Source: Competibacteraceae bacterium UBA2792
GTDB taxonomy: Bacteria; Pseudomonadota; Gammaproteobacteria; Competibacterales; Competibacteraceae
Length of the DNA stretch: 10,595 nucleotides
Direction of reading: 5' to 3'
Assembly: GCA_002352125.1 (NCBI GenBank)
Contig: DEHU01000296.1
Location: forward strand, 1 to 10,595
The translations under genes were made by a program, and so were the position numbers. Below the pieces are notes generated by a model, which saw only the letters and a program-made list of their open reading frames with translations, ran no database searches and was not told where the DNA came from. This document shows positions 1-6,525 of this stretch, piece by piece; positions within the stretch are counted from its first letter, which is position 1; each line of letters starts with the position of its first letter.

Positions 1-1524
1 ATGGACGGTGGCGCGATCGTGCTGCCGGTGTTTCATGAATGCGTGAACATCAACATGAACACCCTCAAGCTGGAGGTGTCCCGCGCCGGCGCCGACAGCC
101 TGATCACGCTGGACCGCTTGCGGGTGGACGCGGTGGCGGCCTTCTTCGTGCGGGTTATCCCCAGCGTCGAGGGCGTGGCCAACGCGGCCCAGACCTTGGG
201 CCAGCGCACCATGCATCCCGATTCGTTAAAGGAGTTGGTGGAAGATAAATTCGTCGATGCCCTGCGCGCTGCCGCCGTGTCGATGAGCATGCACCAGTTG
301 CTCGACAAGCGCGCCGACTTCATTCAGGCGGTGCAGAACGCGGTGTCGGAGGATTTGCTCAAGAACGGCCTGGAACTGGAATCGGTCAGCCTGACGCGGC
401 TCGATCAGACGCCGATCAAGTATTTCGACGCCCAGAACGCTTTCGACGCGGAAGGTCTGACCAAGCTGACCCAACAAACCCAGCAACGCGCCAAGGAGCG
501 CAACGAGATCGAGCAGGACACGGCGGTGGCCATCGCCAAGAAGAATTTCGAAGCGACCCAGCTCAAGCTGACCATCGAAAAGGATCAGACCTTCGCGACC
601 TTGCAGCAGCAACAGGAAGTCGCCACCCGGCAGGCCCAGCAAACGGCGGAGGTGGCCAGCATCACGGCGCAACGAGAGCGCGAAGCCCAGCAGGCCAAGA
701 TCGACGCCGAACGCCAAGTCAAGGAGGCGGAAGTCGAGAAGAATCGCGCCATCCAACAACGCCAGATCGAAGCCACTCGGGATTTGCAGGTCGCCAAGAT
801 CGAACAGGAAAAGCTGACGACATTGGCGGATCAGGAGCGGCTGATTTCCGTCGCCGAAAAATCCAAGGCGCAGTCCGATGCCGAGAAGCAGGCCAACGAA
901 GCGCGTGCTCTGGCGGCCCGCGCCGAAGAGCAGGTGAAAACCGCCCGCGAGGTCGCCGTCGCCGAGCGCGAGAAACAGATCGCGCTGGTGGCTGCCGATC
1001 AAGACGCCCAACAGCGGGCCATCGGTATCCGGGTCGCCGCCGAGGCGGAAAAGGATGCCGCCGAGAACCATGCCCAAGCGATCAAGATCAAGGCCGAAGC
1101 GCAGCAGGTGCAGTTTCAGGTAGACGCCAAAGGTATCGAGATGCGCAACGCCGCCCTGAACACGCTGGCGGTGGAACAGATCGCGATGCAGGTCAAGATG
1201 AAACTGTTGGACGTGTTGCCCGCCATCATCGAAGCGTCGGTCAAGCCGCTGGAAAAAATCGACGGCATCAAGATCGTGCAGGTGGACGGCCTCAATCGCG
1301 GCGCGGCGGGCGGATCGGGCGGATCGGGCGGATCGGGCGGATCGGGTGGTGCGGGCAGCAACCTGGCCGAGCAAGCGGTGGCGGCAGCGCTCGCCTACCG
1401 CGCCCAACAGCCGATCCTGGATGCGGTGCTGGGCGAAATCGGCATGAAGGGCGGCGATTTGAAGGGTTTGGTGGAGCCGGTGCGCCAGGACATCGCGCCG
1501 GATGGCACCGCCGACGAATCCTGA
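1..1524 (+). CDS. Flotillin-like SPFH/band-7 protein (YqiK type), 5'-truncated by window edge
   Basis: Membrane-scaffold protein of the flotillin/SPFH family, expected to be anchored at the inner membrane and to organise membrane microdomains. The visible 507 residues begin inside the SPFH domain. No N-terminal membrane segment is present and base 1 is already in conserved SPFH sequence, so the first Met is internal and the true start lies upstream. Residues about 1-150 are SPFH (for example DRLRVDAVAAFFVRV). Residues about 155-390 are a long Gln/Glu/Ala/Lys-rich coiled coil typical of flotillins. Residues 390-430 form a conserved hydrophobic block, followed by a Gly-Ser linker from residue 438 and a short C-terminal tail. 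The stop is TGA at 1522-1524. The next gene converges from the other strand 84 bases away. The family call is firm. Assignment specifically to YqiK is by general resemblance. Confidence 0.88.
   Translation: MDGGAIVLPVFHECVNINMNTLKLEVSRAGADSLITLDRLRVDAVAAFFVRVIPSVEGVANAAQTLGQRTMHPDSLKELVEDKFVDALRAAAVSMSMHQLLDKRADFIQAVQNAVSEDLLKNGLELESVSLTRLDQTPIKYFDAQNAFDAEGLTKLTQQTQQRAKERNEIEQDTAVAIAKKNFEATQLKLTIEKDQTFATLQQQQEVATRQAQQTAEVASITAQREREAQQAKIDAERQVKEAEVEKNRAIQQRQIEATRDLQVAKIEQEKLTTLADQERLISVAEKSKAQSDAEKQANEARALAARAEEQVKTAREVAVAEREKQIALVAADQDAQQRAIGIRVAAEAEKDAAENHAQAIKIKAEAQQVQFQVDAKGIEMRNAALNTLAVEQIAMQVKMKLLDVLPAIIEASVKPLEKIDGIKIVQVDGLNRGAAGGSGGSGGSGGSGGAGSNLAEQAVAAALAYRAQQPILDAVLGEIGMKGGDLKGLVEPVRQDIAPDGTADES
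1312..1347 (+). repeat. 9-bp tandem repeat encoding Gly-Ser-Gly, four copies
   Basis: Three identical copies of GGATCGGGC (1312-1338) are followed by GGATCGGGT (1339-1347), then a degenerate GGTGCGGGC. They encode a GSG-repeat linker between the flotillin coiled-coil region and its C-terminal tail. The unit is a multiple of three, so copy-number slippage would change linker length without a frameshift. Confidence 0.9.
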
Positions 1525-1549
1525 GCGATCCATCGGTTTGCCGAGAGGA

Positions 1550-1573
1550 CGGAGGGGGCAGCGCGCTCCTCCG
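1550..1573. terminator. Possible hairpin between convergent genes
   Basis: CGGAGG (1550-1555) and CCTCCG (1568-1573) form a six-base-pair stem in the 84-bp gap between the convergent flotillin and methyltransferase genes. The position suits a bidirectional terminator. Neither strand has a T-run directly after the stem, so intrinsic termination is doubtful. Confidence 0.25.
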
Positions 1574-1608
1574 GTGCGGGCCATGGTTGAGCGAACTTTT
1601 ATCCGTCA

Positions 1609-2661
1609 CTACGCCGCCGAGTCGATGCGCTGGCCGAACCGGTAGTGCGACACGCCCCATTCCTCGCCGTGGCGGTAGCCGAACAGTTCGGCGCAGGCCA
1701 TGAAAAACACCCGCCAACGCTGAAACCAGCGTTTTGCCTGTTCGGGGCCGTAGGTCTCCCGGAACAGCGCCAGGATCTCGTCCCGATGCCGATCTTGGTT
1801 GGCCAGCCAGGCCTCTAGGGTGCGTTGGTGGTGGCGACCATCGAAATGCCACTGTTCTTCCAGCTTCAAATCGCCCTGAGATCGCGGTCGTAAATCGCGC
1901 GAAGGCATCGAGCCACCGGCAAAGGAATGGCGCTCCATCCGGCTGTTGTCGCCATCGGTCCCGGGCGGGTAGGCCAGTGGGTGGTGAGTGAAGATTTGGA
2001 CGAACAGCTTGCCGCCAGGCCTCAACCAAGCGTGAATCCGTTTCATGACTTCTTGGTCATTGCGCGTGTGCTCGAACATTTCCACCGATACCACCCGGTC
2101 GAAGCGGCGGTCGATGGTCAAGTCGTTCGTGTCGGCGACGATGACTCGAACGTTGTCGAAGCCGCGTTCTCGACAGCGCGTTTCGATGAATTCACGCTGG
2201 GAATTAGAGCTCGATACCGCCACGATCCGCGAGTCGGGATAAAGCTCTGCCATCCAGAGCGTCAGCGAACCCCAGCCGCAGCCCAGCTCCAGGATATCCT
2301 GATCGAAGCTTAATTCGGCCCGCTCGCAGGATAGCGCCAGCATGGCGGCCTCGGCGGTTTCCAGATCTTTCGCTTCTTCCGGCCACCAGCACGCGCTGTA
2401 TTTCAGTCGCGGCCCCAGCACCTTTTGGAAAAAACCCGCCGGCACTTCGTGATGCCGTTCGTTGGCTGTGCCGGGGGTGTGCGGGGCTATCGGGCCGGCG
2501 CGCAGTTCCACCTTCAGCCGTGCCAGCGCCGCCTCGCGCGCCTCTTCGTCGCCGGTCGCTGCGGCGCGCAGTCGCTCGGCCAGCAGCCGGCGGATGCCGA
2601 TCCGGATCAGCCAATCGGGGATGTAGCCTCGTTCCACCCAATCAATCGCCGTGTCGAGCAT
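1609..2661 (-). CDS. Cyclopropane-fatty-acyl-phospholipid synthase family SAM methyltransferase
   Basis: SAM-dependent C1 transferase of the CFA-synthase family, in the shorter branch (350 residues) that resembles coclaurine N-methyltransferase more than the 382-residue E. coli Cfa. Substrates may be unsaturated phospholipid acyl chains or a small amine; sequence alone does not decide. The SAM-binding motif I is LELGCGWGS at residues 114-122. It is preceded by the family block HEVPAGFFQKVLGPRLKYSACWW (about 71-93), whose Cys aligns by position with the family's active-site Cys. VVSVEMFEH (about 170-178) and the C-terminal RWRVFFMACAELFGY block (about 315-330) are also diagnostic. I start at 2661 because AAGGAG lies five bases upstream. 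A longer in-frame start at 2700 adds 13 residues and lacks such a site. The stop is TAG at 1609-1611. The gene is divergent from the small membrane protein at 2794. Confidence 0.85.
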   Translation of the reverse strand: MLDTAIDWVERGYIPDWLIRIGIRRLLAERLRAAATGDEEAREAALARLKVELRAGPIAPHTPGTANERHHEVPAGFFQKVLGPRLKYSACWWPEEAKDLETAEAAMLALSCERAELSFDQDILELGCGWGSLTLWMAELYPDSRIVAVSSSNSQREFIETRCRERGFDNVRVIVADTNDLTIDRRFDRVVSVEMFEHTRNDQEVMKRIHAWLRPGGKLFVQIFTHHPLAYPPGTDGDNSRMERHSFAGGSMPSRDLRPRSQGDLKLEEQWHFDGRHHQRTLEAWLANQDRHRDEILALFRETYGPEQAKRWFQRWRVFFMACAELFGYRHGEEWGVSHYRFGQRIDSAA

Positions 2662-2666
2662 CGGAT

Positions 2667-2672
2667 CTCCTT
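2667..2672 (-). promoter_or_regulatory. Shine-Dalgarno site fixing the methyltransferase start
   Basis: Read on the minus strand this is AAGGAG, five bases before the ATG at 2661-2659. It is the reason for preferring that start over the upstream ATG at 2700. Confidence 0.75.
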
Positions 2673-2793
2673 GCATTCGAGAAACCAAGGAACGAATCAT
2701 GCCGCAATCGTTTGGTCAGAGTTAGCGCGAACGCACTTCCCAGCGCGCGCGTGGTCTTTGGGAAAGGCGCATCCAGCGCCCGGAGATTTATTC

Positions 2794-3135
2794 ATGCTGC
2801 TGCGCCTGACCGTGATCGTTTGTGGAATCCTGCTTGGTTTGCTGGTCACCGCTATTCTGGTCGCCAGCCACCATAGCAACATGCTGGCCGGCTTGCGCCA
2901 CCTCGTCGCCGATCCTTGGGGCATAGTCACGCTGTTGGATCTCGGTGTAGGACTGCTGTTCGTCGCCGTGTGGCTGGCACTGGTGGAACCCAATCCGTGG
3001 CGAGCGACGGCGTGGATCGTCGCGCTGCTCCTACTCGGTAACGTGGTGACGTTGGCTTTCTTGCTATCCCGAACTTGTCGGGCACGACGGTTGCGCGATT
3101 TGTTTTTGTCATCCCATCCTAACAACTGGCCGTGA
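2794..3135 (+). CDS. Small three-helix membrane protein (DUF1475-like)
   Basis: A 113-residue inner-membrane protein of unknown function. Hydrophobic segments lie at about residues 3-24, 45-64 and 71-92, with a basic, Arg-rich cytoplasmic-looking tail (SRTCRARRLRDL) after the third. The loop motif VADPWGIVTLLDLG between helices one and two, and the LGN within helix three, resemble the DUF1475 family. That is my recall of the family, not a search result. The start at 2794 is chosen because GGAG at 2782-2785 precedes it by eight bases. The same frame stays open further upstream, but that extension overlaps the divergent methyltransferase and reads as non-coding. The stop is TGA at 3133-3135. 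Divergent pairing with a CFA-type methyltransferase hints at a shared envelope role, which is inference only. Confidence 0.75.
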   Translation: MLLRLTVIVCGILLGLLVTAILVASHHSNMLAGLRHLVADPWGIVTLLDLGVGLLFVAVWLALVEPNPWRATAWIVALLLLGNVVTLAFLLSRTCRARRLRDLFLSSHPNNWP

Positions 3136-3146
3136 CCGGCAGCATC

Positions 3147-3160
3147 GCCCGTGTCCGGGC
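3147..3160 (+). terminator. Short GC hairpin after the small membrane protein gene
   Basis: GCCCG-TGTC-CGGGC forms a five-base-pair stem with a four-base loop, beginning 11 bases after the stop codon at 3135. The position is right for a terminator, but no T-run follows, so this is tentative. Confidence 0.3.
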
Positions 3161-3236
3161 TTGGTGGATACGGAGGTTCTTTGGCTCCGCGTCTATCGCG
3201 CCAGATTCCGAAAACGTCATACGCGAAGAATGCGCA

Positions 3237-3320
3237 TCATAGATTGCCGTTGATCGCATGGGCACCTTTGCGCGCCAGCGCTTCGGCAGTGGCCGTGCCG
3301 ATCCTCGGCCGCTGCTACCG
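3237..3320 (-). pseudogene. Remnant of a second short-chain dehydrogenase (N-terminal motif joined to C-terminal tail)
   Basis: Read on the minus strand, 3302-3259 encodes IGTATAEALARKGAH. This is nearly the cofactor-binding helix of the intact SDR at 4719-5453 (IGAATAEALARKGAH), with 40 of 44 bases matching 5341-5384. It runs directly into AINGNL and a TGA stop, which match the intact protein's last residues AINSNL; 15 of 17 bases at 3241-3257 match 4723-4739. About 200 internal residues are therefore missing. A one-base deletion just after 3302 also breaks the frame of the Gly-rich loop; restoring it gives GSSGRGIG. There is no possible function. The differences from the intact gene are mostly at third codon positions, so this was probably a diverged paralogue before decay, not a fresh copy. 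Confidence 0.7.
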
Positions 3321-3353
3321 TCGCGGGTAGCACAGACAGACGCAAAGCGGATT

Positions 3354-3397
3354 TGATAGCGTTCGCAATCCAGTCCTCTTTTATCGGGCCCAAAAAC
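3354..3397 (-). repeat. Imperfect 44-bp repeat, copy A (downstream of ATPase gene)
   Basis: It matches copy B at 7886-7929 at 36 of 44 positions in the same orientation. On the minus strand one frame reads VFGPDKRGLDCERYQ, against LFGIDKRGLDCEHYQ in copy B. A weaker match continues up to about 3414 (RF..P in both), with a three-base indel that keeps the frame. Copy A lies 34 or more bases after the ATPase stop (3431-3433) and in that gene's frame. I recognise no family for this peptide. Confidence 0.7.
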
Positions 3398-3430
3398 GGG
3401 ATCGAAGAATCGACCCCTCCTTCCACATTG

Positions 3431-4612
3431 TTATTCCTCGGCGAAAATCCGCTGCACGTCGCGCCAGGATAAGAGTCGGGCATAAGATCGTTGCTGGGAT
3501 TCACCGCCGCCGTACACCACAAAATTTCCGATCTGGCGCGATTCGCCCGCATCTCCCAATCGATCCGGGAGGTGCCGGAGGTTCTTGAAAAAATCTGGGG
3601 ATACGGTCGCGCCCGATTTGATTTCGATGGCATCCAGCCGTGCGCCCTGATCGACGAGCAAATCGATTTCGAGTCCACGAGTTTCCCGATAATGAAACAA
3701 ACCGGGCGCCATGCCACGATGCGCATAGTCTTTGTAGACTTCGGCGACCACCCAGCTCTCGAAAATCGCGCCGCGCAGAGGGTGGAGACGAAGTTGCTCG
3801 GGTTCGCGAATGCCCAATAGATAACACGCCAGCCCGCTATCCAGGAAATGCAGCTTGGGCGCCTTGACCACCTGTTTGCGGATGTTGAGATGCCAGGCCG
3901 GCAAGCGATGGATGATGTAGCTGGTTTCCAGCACGGACAACCAGGCGCGCACCGTGTTGTGCGATACCCCGGCATCGCCGCCAAGCGCGGATAAATTGAT
4001 CTCCTGCGCGGTGCGTCCGGCGCACAGTTTCAGAAACCCGGCAAAGGTCTGGAGATCGCCAACGTTGATGACCTGGCGGACATCGCGTTGGATGTAGGTG
4101 GTGGTGTAGTCCGCTAGCCAGCGGTGAGCCGGGATGTCGCGGTCGTAAATGCGGGGATAAGCCCCTTGCCAGAGCACGGAATACAAATCGTCCGGCGCGG
4201 AGGGAAAGGCGCGCAGTTCGTCCAGGCTGGGCGGCAGCAGCACGAGAATCCCGCAGCGACCGGCCAGCGATTGGGCAATGGACTGCGACAGACCGAAGTG
4301 TTGCGAGCCGGTCAGGACGAACCGGCCTGGCTCCGGCCGGGCATCAACCTCGCTCTGCAAGTAGTTCAGCAGTTCCGGGACATGCTGGATTTCATCGAAA
4401 ATCGCGCCGTCGGCATACTGCGCCAGGAACCCCCGTGGATCGCCGTGCGCGAACTCGCGGGTATCCAGCGCTTCCATGGAGACATAAGGCCGATCCGGAA
4501 AAGTGGCCTGACAGAGGGTGGTTTTGCCGGACTGACGAGGACCGGTTACCACGACTACCGGATAGTAGCCCGCTAGTTCCCGGAGCTTGGATTCCAATTT
4601 GCGCGGGATCAT
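3431..4612 (-). CDS. AAA_14 / DUF4143 family ATPase
   Basis: P-loop ATPase of a widespread family that often sits in accessory regions and whose cellular role is not settled. The 393 residues show, in order: Walker A GPRQSGKT (24-31), Walker B AIFDEIQ (70-76), a sensor-like TGSQ (101-104), a winged-helix segment (about 201-240, AQEINLSALGGDAGVSHNTV), and a DUF4143 C-terminal domain. The C-terminal domain carries a PD-(D/E)xK-like arrangement with E285 in FESW, D317 in EIDLLV, and E330-x-K332 in AIEIKSG. Length is normal for the family, so the gene seems intact. I start at the ATG at 4612 because MIPRKLE is the usual family N-terminus; a TTG at 4648 would extend it by 12 residues. No good Shine-Dalgarno is seen. 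The upstream region is AT-rich with a dyad. The repeat copy A and the SDR scrap follow downstream. Confidence 0.85.
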   Translation of the reverse strand: MIPRKLESKLRELAGYYPVVVVTGPRQSGKTTLCQATFPDRPYVSMEALDTREFAHGDPRGFLAQYADGAIFDEIQHVPELLNYLQSEVDARPEPGRFVLTGSQHFGLSQSIAQSLAGRCGILVLLPPSLDELRAFPSAPDDLYSVLWQGAYPRIYDRDIPAHRWLADYTTTYIQRDVRQVINVGDLQTFAGFLKLCAGRTAQEINLSALGGDAGVSHNTVRAWLSVLETSYIIHRLPAWHLNIRKQVVKAPKLHFLDSGLACYLLGIREPEQLRLHPLRGAIFESWVVAEVYKDYAHRGMAPGLFHYRETRGLEIDLLVDQGARLDAIEIKSGATVSPDFFKNLRHLPDRLGDAGESRQIGNFVVYGGGESQQRSYARLLSWRDVQRIFAEE

Positions 4613-4653
4613 GGTGTTCAGGGTCGTTAGAACTACATGGATTGTCAATCGTA

Positions 4654-4670
4654 ATTACAAATTATGTAAT
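4654..4670. promoter_or_regulatory. AT-rich dyad upstream of the ATPase gene
   Basis: ATTAC (4654-4658) and GTAAT (4666-4670) form an inverted repeat around a seven-base AT spacer, inside a short AT-rich island between the SDR stop and the ATPase start. It could be an operator or part of the ATPase promoter. No convincing -35/-10 pair could be set around it. Confidence 0.3.
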
Positions 4671-4718
4671 CGATTGTTCGGGGGTTGTCGATGGCAACTT
4701 GTCATCCCAAGCAAATCC

Positions 4719-5453
4719 TCACAGATTGCTATTGATCGCCAGCATCGCGCCGGTCATGCAGCCGGATTCAGCGGGATCGCACAGGAAGGCGATGACCTTG
4801 GCCACGTCGGCGGGCGTGGTGCGGGTGCGCAAATGCGGCGCGGCCTTGCGCAGCATGTCGGTGTCCACCGCGCCCGGCGCGACGCCGTTGACCCGGATGT
4901 TGCAATCCTTGCCTTCGACGGCCAAGGCTTCGGTCAAACCGGTGAGCGCGAACTTGCTGACGGTGTAGGCGGCGTAACCGGGAAATTTCTCGGTGCCGGG
5001 CACCCCACCCAGCGAGGACACGTTGACGATGCTGCCGCCGCGTTCCCGCATCAGCCGGAACGCTCGCCGGGCGCACAGCACCGCGCCGCGCAGATTGACC
5101 GCCATCAGCCGGTCCCAATCGGCCATCGTCATCTCGGCAAATGTGCCGCTGGCGATGATCGCGGCGTTGTTGACCAGCATATCCAGCCGTCCGAATTCGG
5201 CGGCGATCCGGTCGAAAGCGGCGTCCACCGCCGCATCGTCCGCGACATCCAGCACTCGCGCCGAAGCGTCGAGACCGGCGGCGCGCAGTCGGGCCACCGT
5301 AGCGGTCAGTTCCGCCTCGGTGCGGCTGGCGACGATGACGTGGGCGCCTTTGCGCGCCAGCGCCTCGGCGGTGGCCGCGCCGATGCCTCGACCGCCGCCG
5401 GTGATCAGGGCGATTTGGTTTTGCAGGGGCAGGGGAGGGGAAGCGGTGTTCAT
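4719..5453 (-). CDS. Short-chain dehydrogenase/reductase (FabG-like classical SDR)
   Basis: NAD(P)-dependent oxidoreductase of the classical SDR family, 244 residues, a normal length. The cofactor loop is TGGGRGIG (18-25). NNAA is at 95-98 and a structural Asn at 120. The catalytic Ser is in NVSS (146-147), and Tyr163 and Lys167 form YTVSK. The late motif NGVAPGAVDTDM (189-200) and C-terminal TGAMLAINSNL are also typical. Arg44 follows the second strand (VASRTE), which often goes with NADP preference; this is inference. The substrate is unknown. FabG-type resemblance is general and does not prove a role in fatty-acid synthesis. The start ATG overlaps the stop of the upstream CHAT stub as ATGA, and GGAAGG precedes it closely. 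A degraded paralogue of this gene lies at 3237-3320. Confidence 0.88.
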   Translation of the reverse strand: MNTASPPLPLQNQIALITGGGRGIGAATAEALARKGAHVIVASRTEAELTATVARLRAAGLDASARVLDVADDAAVDAAFDRIAAEFGRLDMLVNNAAIIASGTFAEMTMADWDRLMAVNLRGAVLCARRAFRLMRERGGSIVNVSSLGGVPGTEKFPGYAAYTVSKFALTGLTEALAVEGKDCNIRVNGVAPGAVDTDMLRKAAPHLRTRTTPADVAKVIAFLCDPAESGCMTGAMLAINSNL

Positions 5454-5719
5454 GGTCCTTCCACCAGCACGAACGGTGCCCAGACGCGAGAGTCGCGAAG
5501 TGATTCGTTTTCGTCCTGGATGAAGGAAAGCTGCGTTTCGCGCAAGGCCACCGCCAGATCCTTGGGTTTCGGACCGTTCAGCCAGTTCCGATAGAACCGC
5601 GCCATGAATTCGCGCGCCGAGCGGTTGCCCAGCGGCCTTATCGTTTCAACCGCTCTAGCAGGCAACCGTGCTGCCCAGTTCGAGGCTGTCGCGTCAGTCA
5701 CTGCTCCTAAATGCTTCAT
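5450..5719 (-). pseudogene. C-terminal stub of a CHAT-domain (caspase-like) protein
   Basis: The 89-codon open stretch resembles the end of CHAT peptidase domains from about residue 34. SAREFMARFYRNWLNG matches the helix that normally follows the LWPVDD strand, ALRETQLSF matches the next helix, and WAPFVLV matches the final strand. The catalytic His and Cys and everything before them are missing; a CHAT domain alone is usually about 300 residues. A TAG lies immediately before the ATG at 5719, and the plus-strand DUF5131 gene begins 54 bases away, so the 5' part has been removed. The stop overlaps the SDR start as ATGA (5453-5450), showing the complete gene once formed an operon with the SDR. 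It may still be translated, but should lack protease activity. Residues 1-33 match nothing I recognise. Confidence 0.6.
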
Positions 5720-5772
5720 CTATCAGCCTTTGTGTTCTAAACTTCGATTGGTAAGCGGCGAGAGAGGACAAG

Positions 5773-6516
5773 ATGAGCGAAAGCAAAATCGAATGGACGG
5801 AACAGACTTGGAATCCGGTCACCGGCTGCACCAAAATTTCGCCGGGTTGTAAAAACTGCTATGCCGAAGCGCTAGCTCATAGATTACAGGCGATGAAAGC
5901 GGCTGGCTACGAGCGGGGGTTTGCTCTGACTTTGCATCAAGCACGGTTACAACAACCGCTCCAGCGTAAGAAACCGACTGTATATTTTGTGAATTCGATG
6001 AGTGACCTGTTCCACGAGGACGTGCCCGATGCCTTCATCGAACAGGTCATGGTGGTGGCGCAGCGGACGCCGCACCACACCTACCAGATCCTGACCAAAC
6101 GTGCTGATAGGCTATCGCGTTTCTTTGATCAGCGATCTATTCCTACCAATATTTGGCTCGGAGTGTCTGTTGAAGACCGCCAATATGGGTTACCACGGGT
6201 CGATCATCTACGTCAAATCATGGTACATGTTCGTTTCTTATCAATTGAACCACTGTTAGAGGATTTAGGAATTCTAAACCTAGATGGGATTCATTGGGTA
6301 ATTGTTGGTGGTGAATCTGGTTCTAAGGCACGCCCCATGAATGTGGAGTGGGTCGAGAATATACGCCAACAGTGCGAGCAACAGAACGTACAATTTTTCT
6401 TTAAGCAATGGGGAGGGTGGGGAGCTGATGGCAAACGTCGCTCCAAGAAGGCAAACGGACGCCTGCTCGCTGGACGCACATGGGATGCTATGCCCGAACT
6501 TATTTCCAACATTTGA
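5773..6516 (+). CDS. DUF5131 / phage Gp37-Gp68 family three-Cys-motif protein
   Basis: Partner of TcmP; biochemical activity unknown. The 247 residues are a normal length. The defining cluster is Cys19, Cys26 and Cys29 in GCTKISPGCKNCYAE (Cx6Cx2C), which could bind an Fe-S cluster. It recalls the radical-SAM Cx3Cx2C motif with wider spacing. Other conserved blocks are KIEWTEQTWNPVTGC (5-19), YFVNSMSDLFHEDVP (71-85), ILTKRADRL (106-114), WLGVSVED (128-135), LSIEPLL (146-152), VIVGGESGSKARPM (176-189) and FFFKQWG (208-214). These suggest a TIM-barrel-like enzyme, which is inference. AGGA at 5765-5768 precedes the ATG by four bases. The gene starts 54 bases from the CHAT stub on the other strand and ends nine bases before TcmP. 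Base composition changes within the gene: 36/60 G+C at 6001-6060 but 22/60 at 6241-6300. Confidence 0.88.
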   Translation: MSESKIEWTEQTWNPVTGCTKISPGCKNCYAEALAHRLQAMKAAGYERGFALTLHQARLQQPLQRKKPTVYFVNSMSDLFHEDVPDAFIEQVMVVAQRTPHHTYQILTKRADRLSRFFDQRSIPTNIWLGVSVEDRQYGLPRVDHLRQIMVHVRFLSIEPLLEDLGILNLDGIHWVIVGGESGSKARPMNVEWVENIRQQCEQQNVQFFFKQWGGWGADGKRRSKKANGRLLAGRTWDAMPELISNI

Positions 6517-6525
6517 ACGATTGCA

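Noticed and set aside
226..1584. Long minus-strand open frame (452 codons) opposite the flotillin gene
   Set aside because: It is the antisense shadow of the Gln/Ala/Glu-rich coiled coil; its Leu/Asp/Gly-rich product has no domain pattern, and the plus-strand frame is a clear SPFH protein.
1850..1915. Possible compensated frameshift in the methyltransferase (RPRSQ where relatives have a hydrophobic run)
   Set aside because: Neither alternative frame restores a better family match, and both flanks stay in frame at the expected spacing, so ordinary divergence is simpler.
2737..2764. TTCCCA/TGGGAA inverted repeat between the divergent methyltransferase and membrane-protein genes
   Set aside because: Six-base arms with a 16-base spacer are expected by chance; no promoter elements could be aligned with it.
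3217..3984. Minus-strand open frame (255 codons) overlapping the ATPase 3' end
   Set aside because: It runs in another frame through the DUF4143 domain and the SDR remnant; only the repeat-A stretch looks non-random, and that is better explained in a different frame.
4643..4648. TTGACA on the minus strand as a -35 box or TTG start for the ATPase
   Set aside because: No acceptable -10 lies 16-18 bases downstream, and the ATG at 4612 gives the family's usual N-terminus.
4587..5594. Plus-strand open frame (335 codons) opposite the SDR gene
   Set aside because: The minus strand encodes a complete SDR with all catalytic motifs; the plus-strand product is a compositional shadow rich in Gly, His, Arg and Gln.
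5827..5872. Cys cluster of the DUF5131 protein as a canonical radical-SAM motif
   Set aside because: The spacing is Cx6Cx2C, not Cx3Cx2C, so it should not be labelled a standard radical-SAM enzyme from sequence alone.
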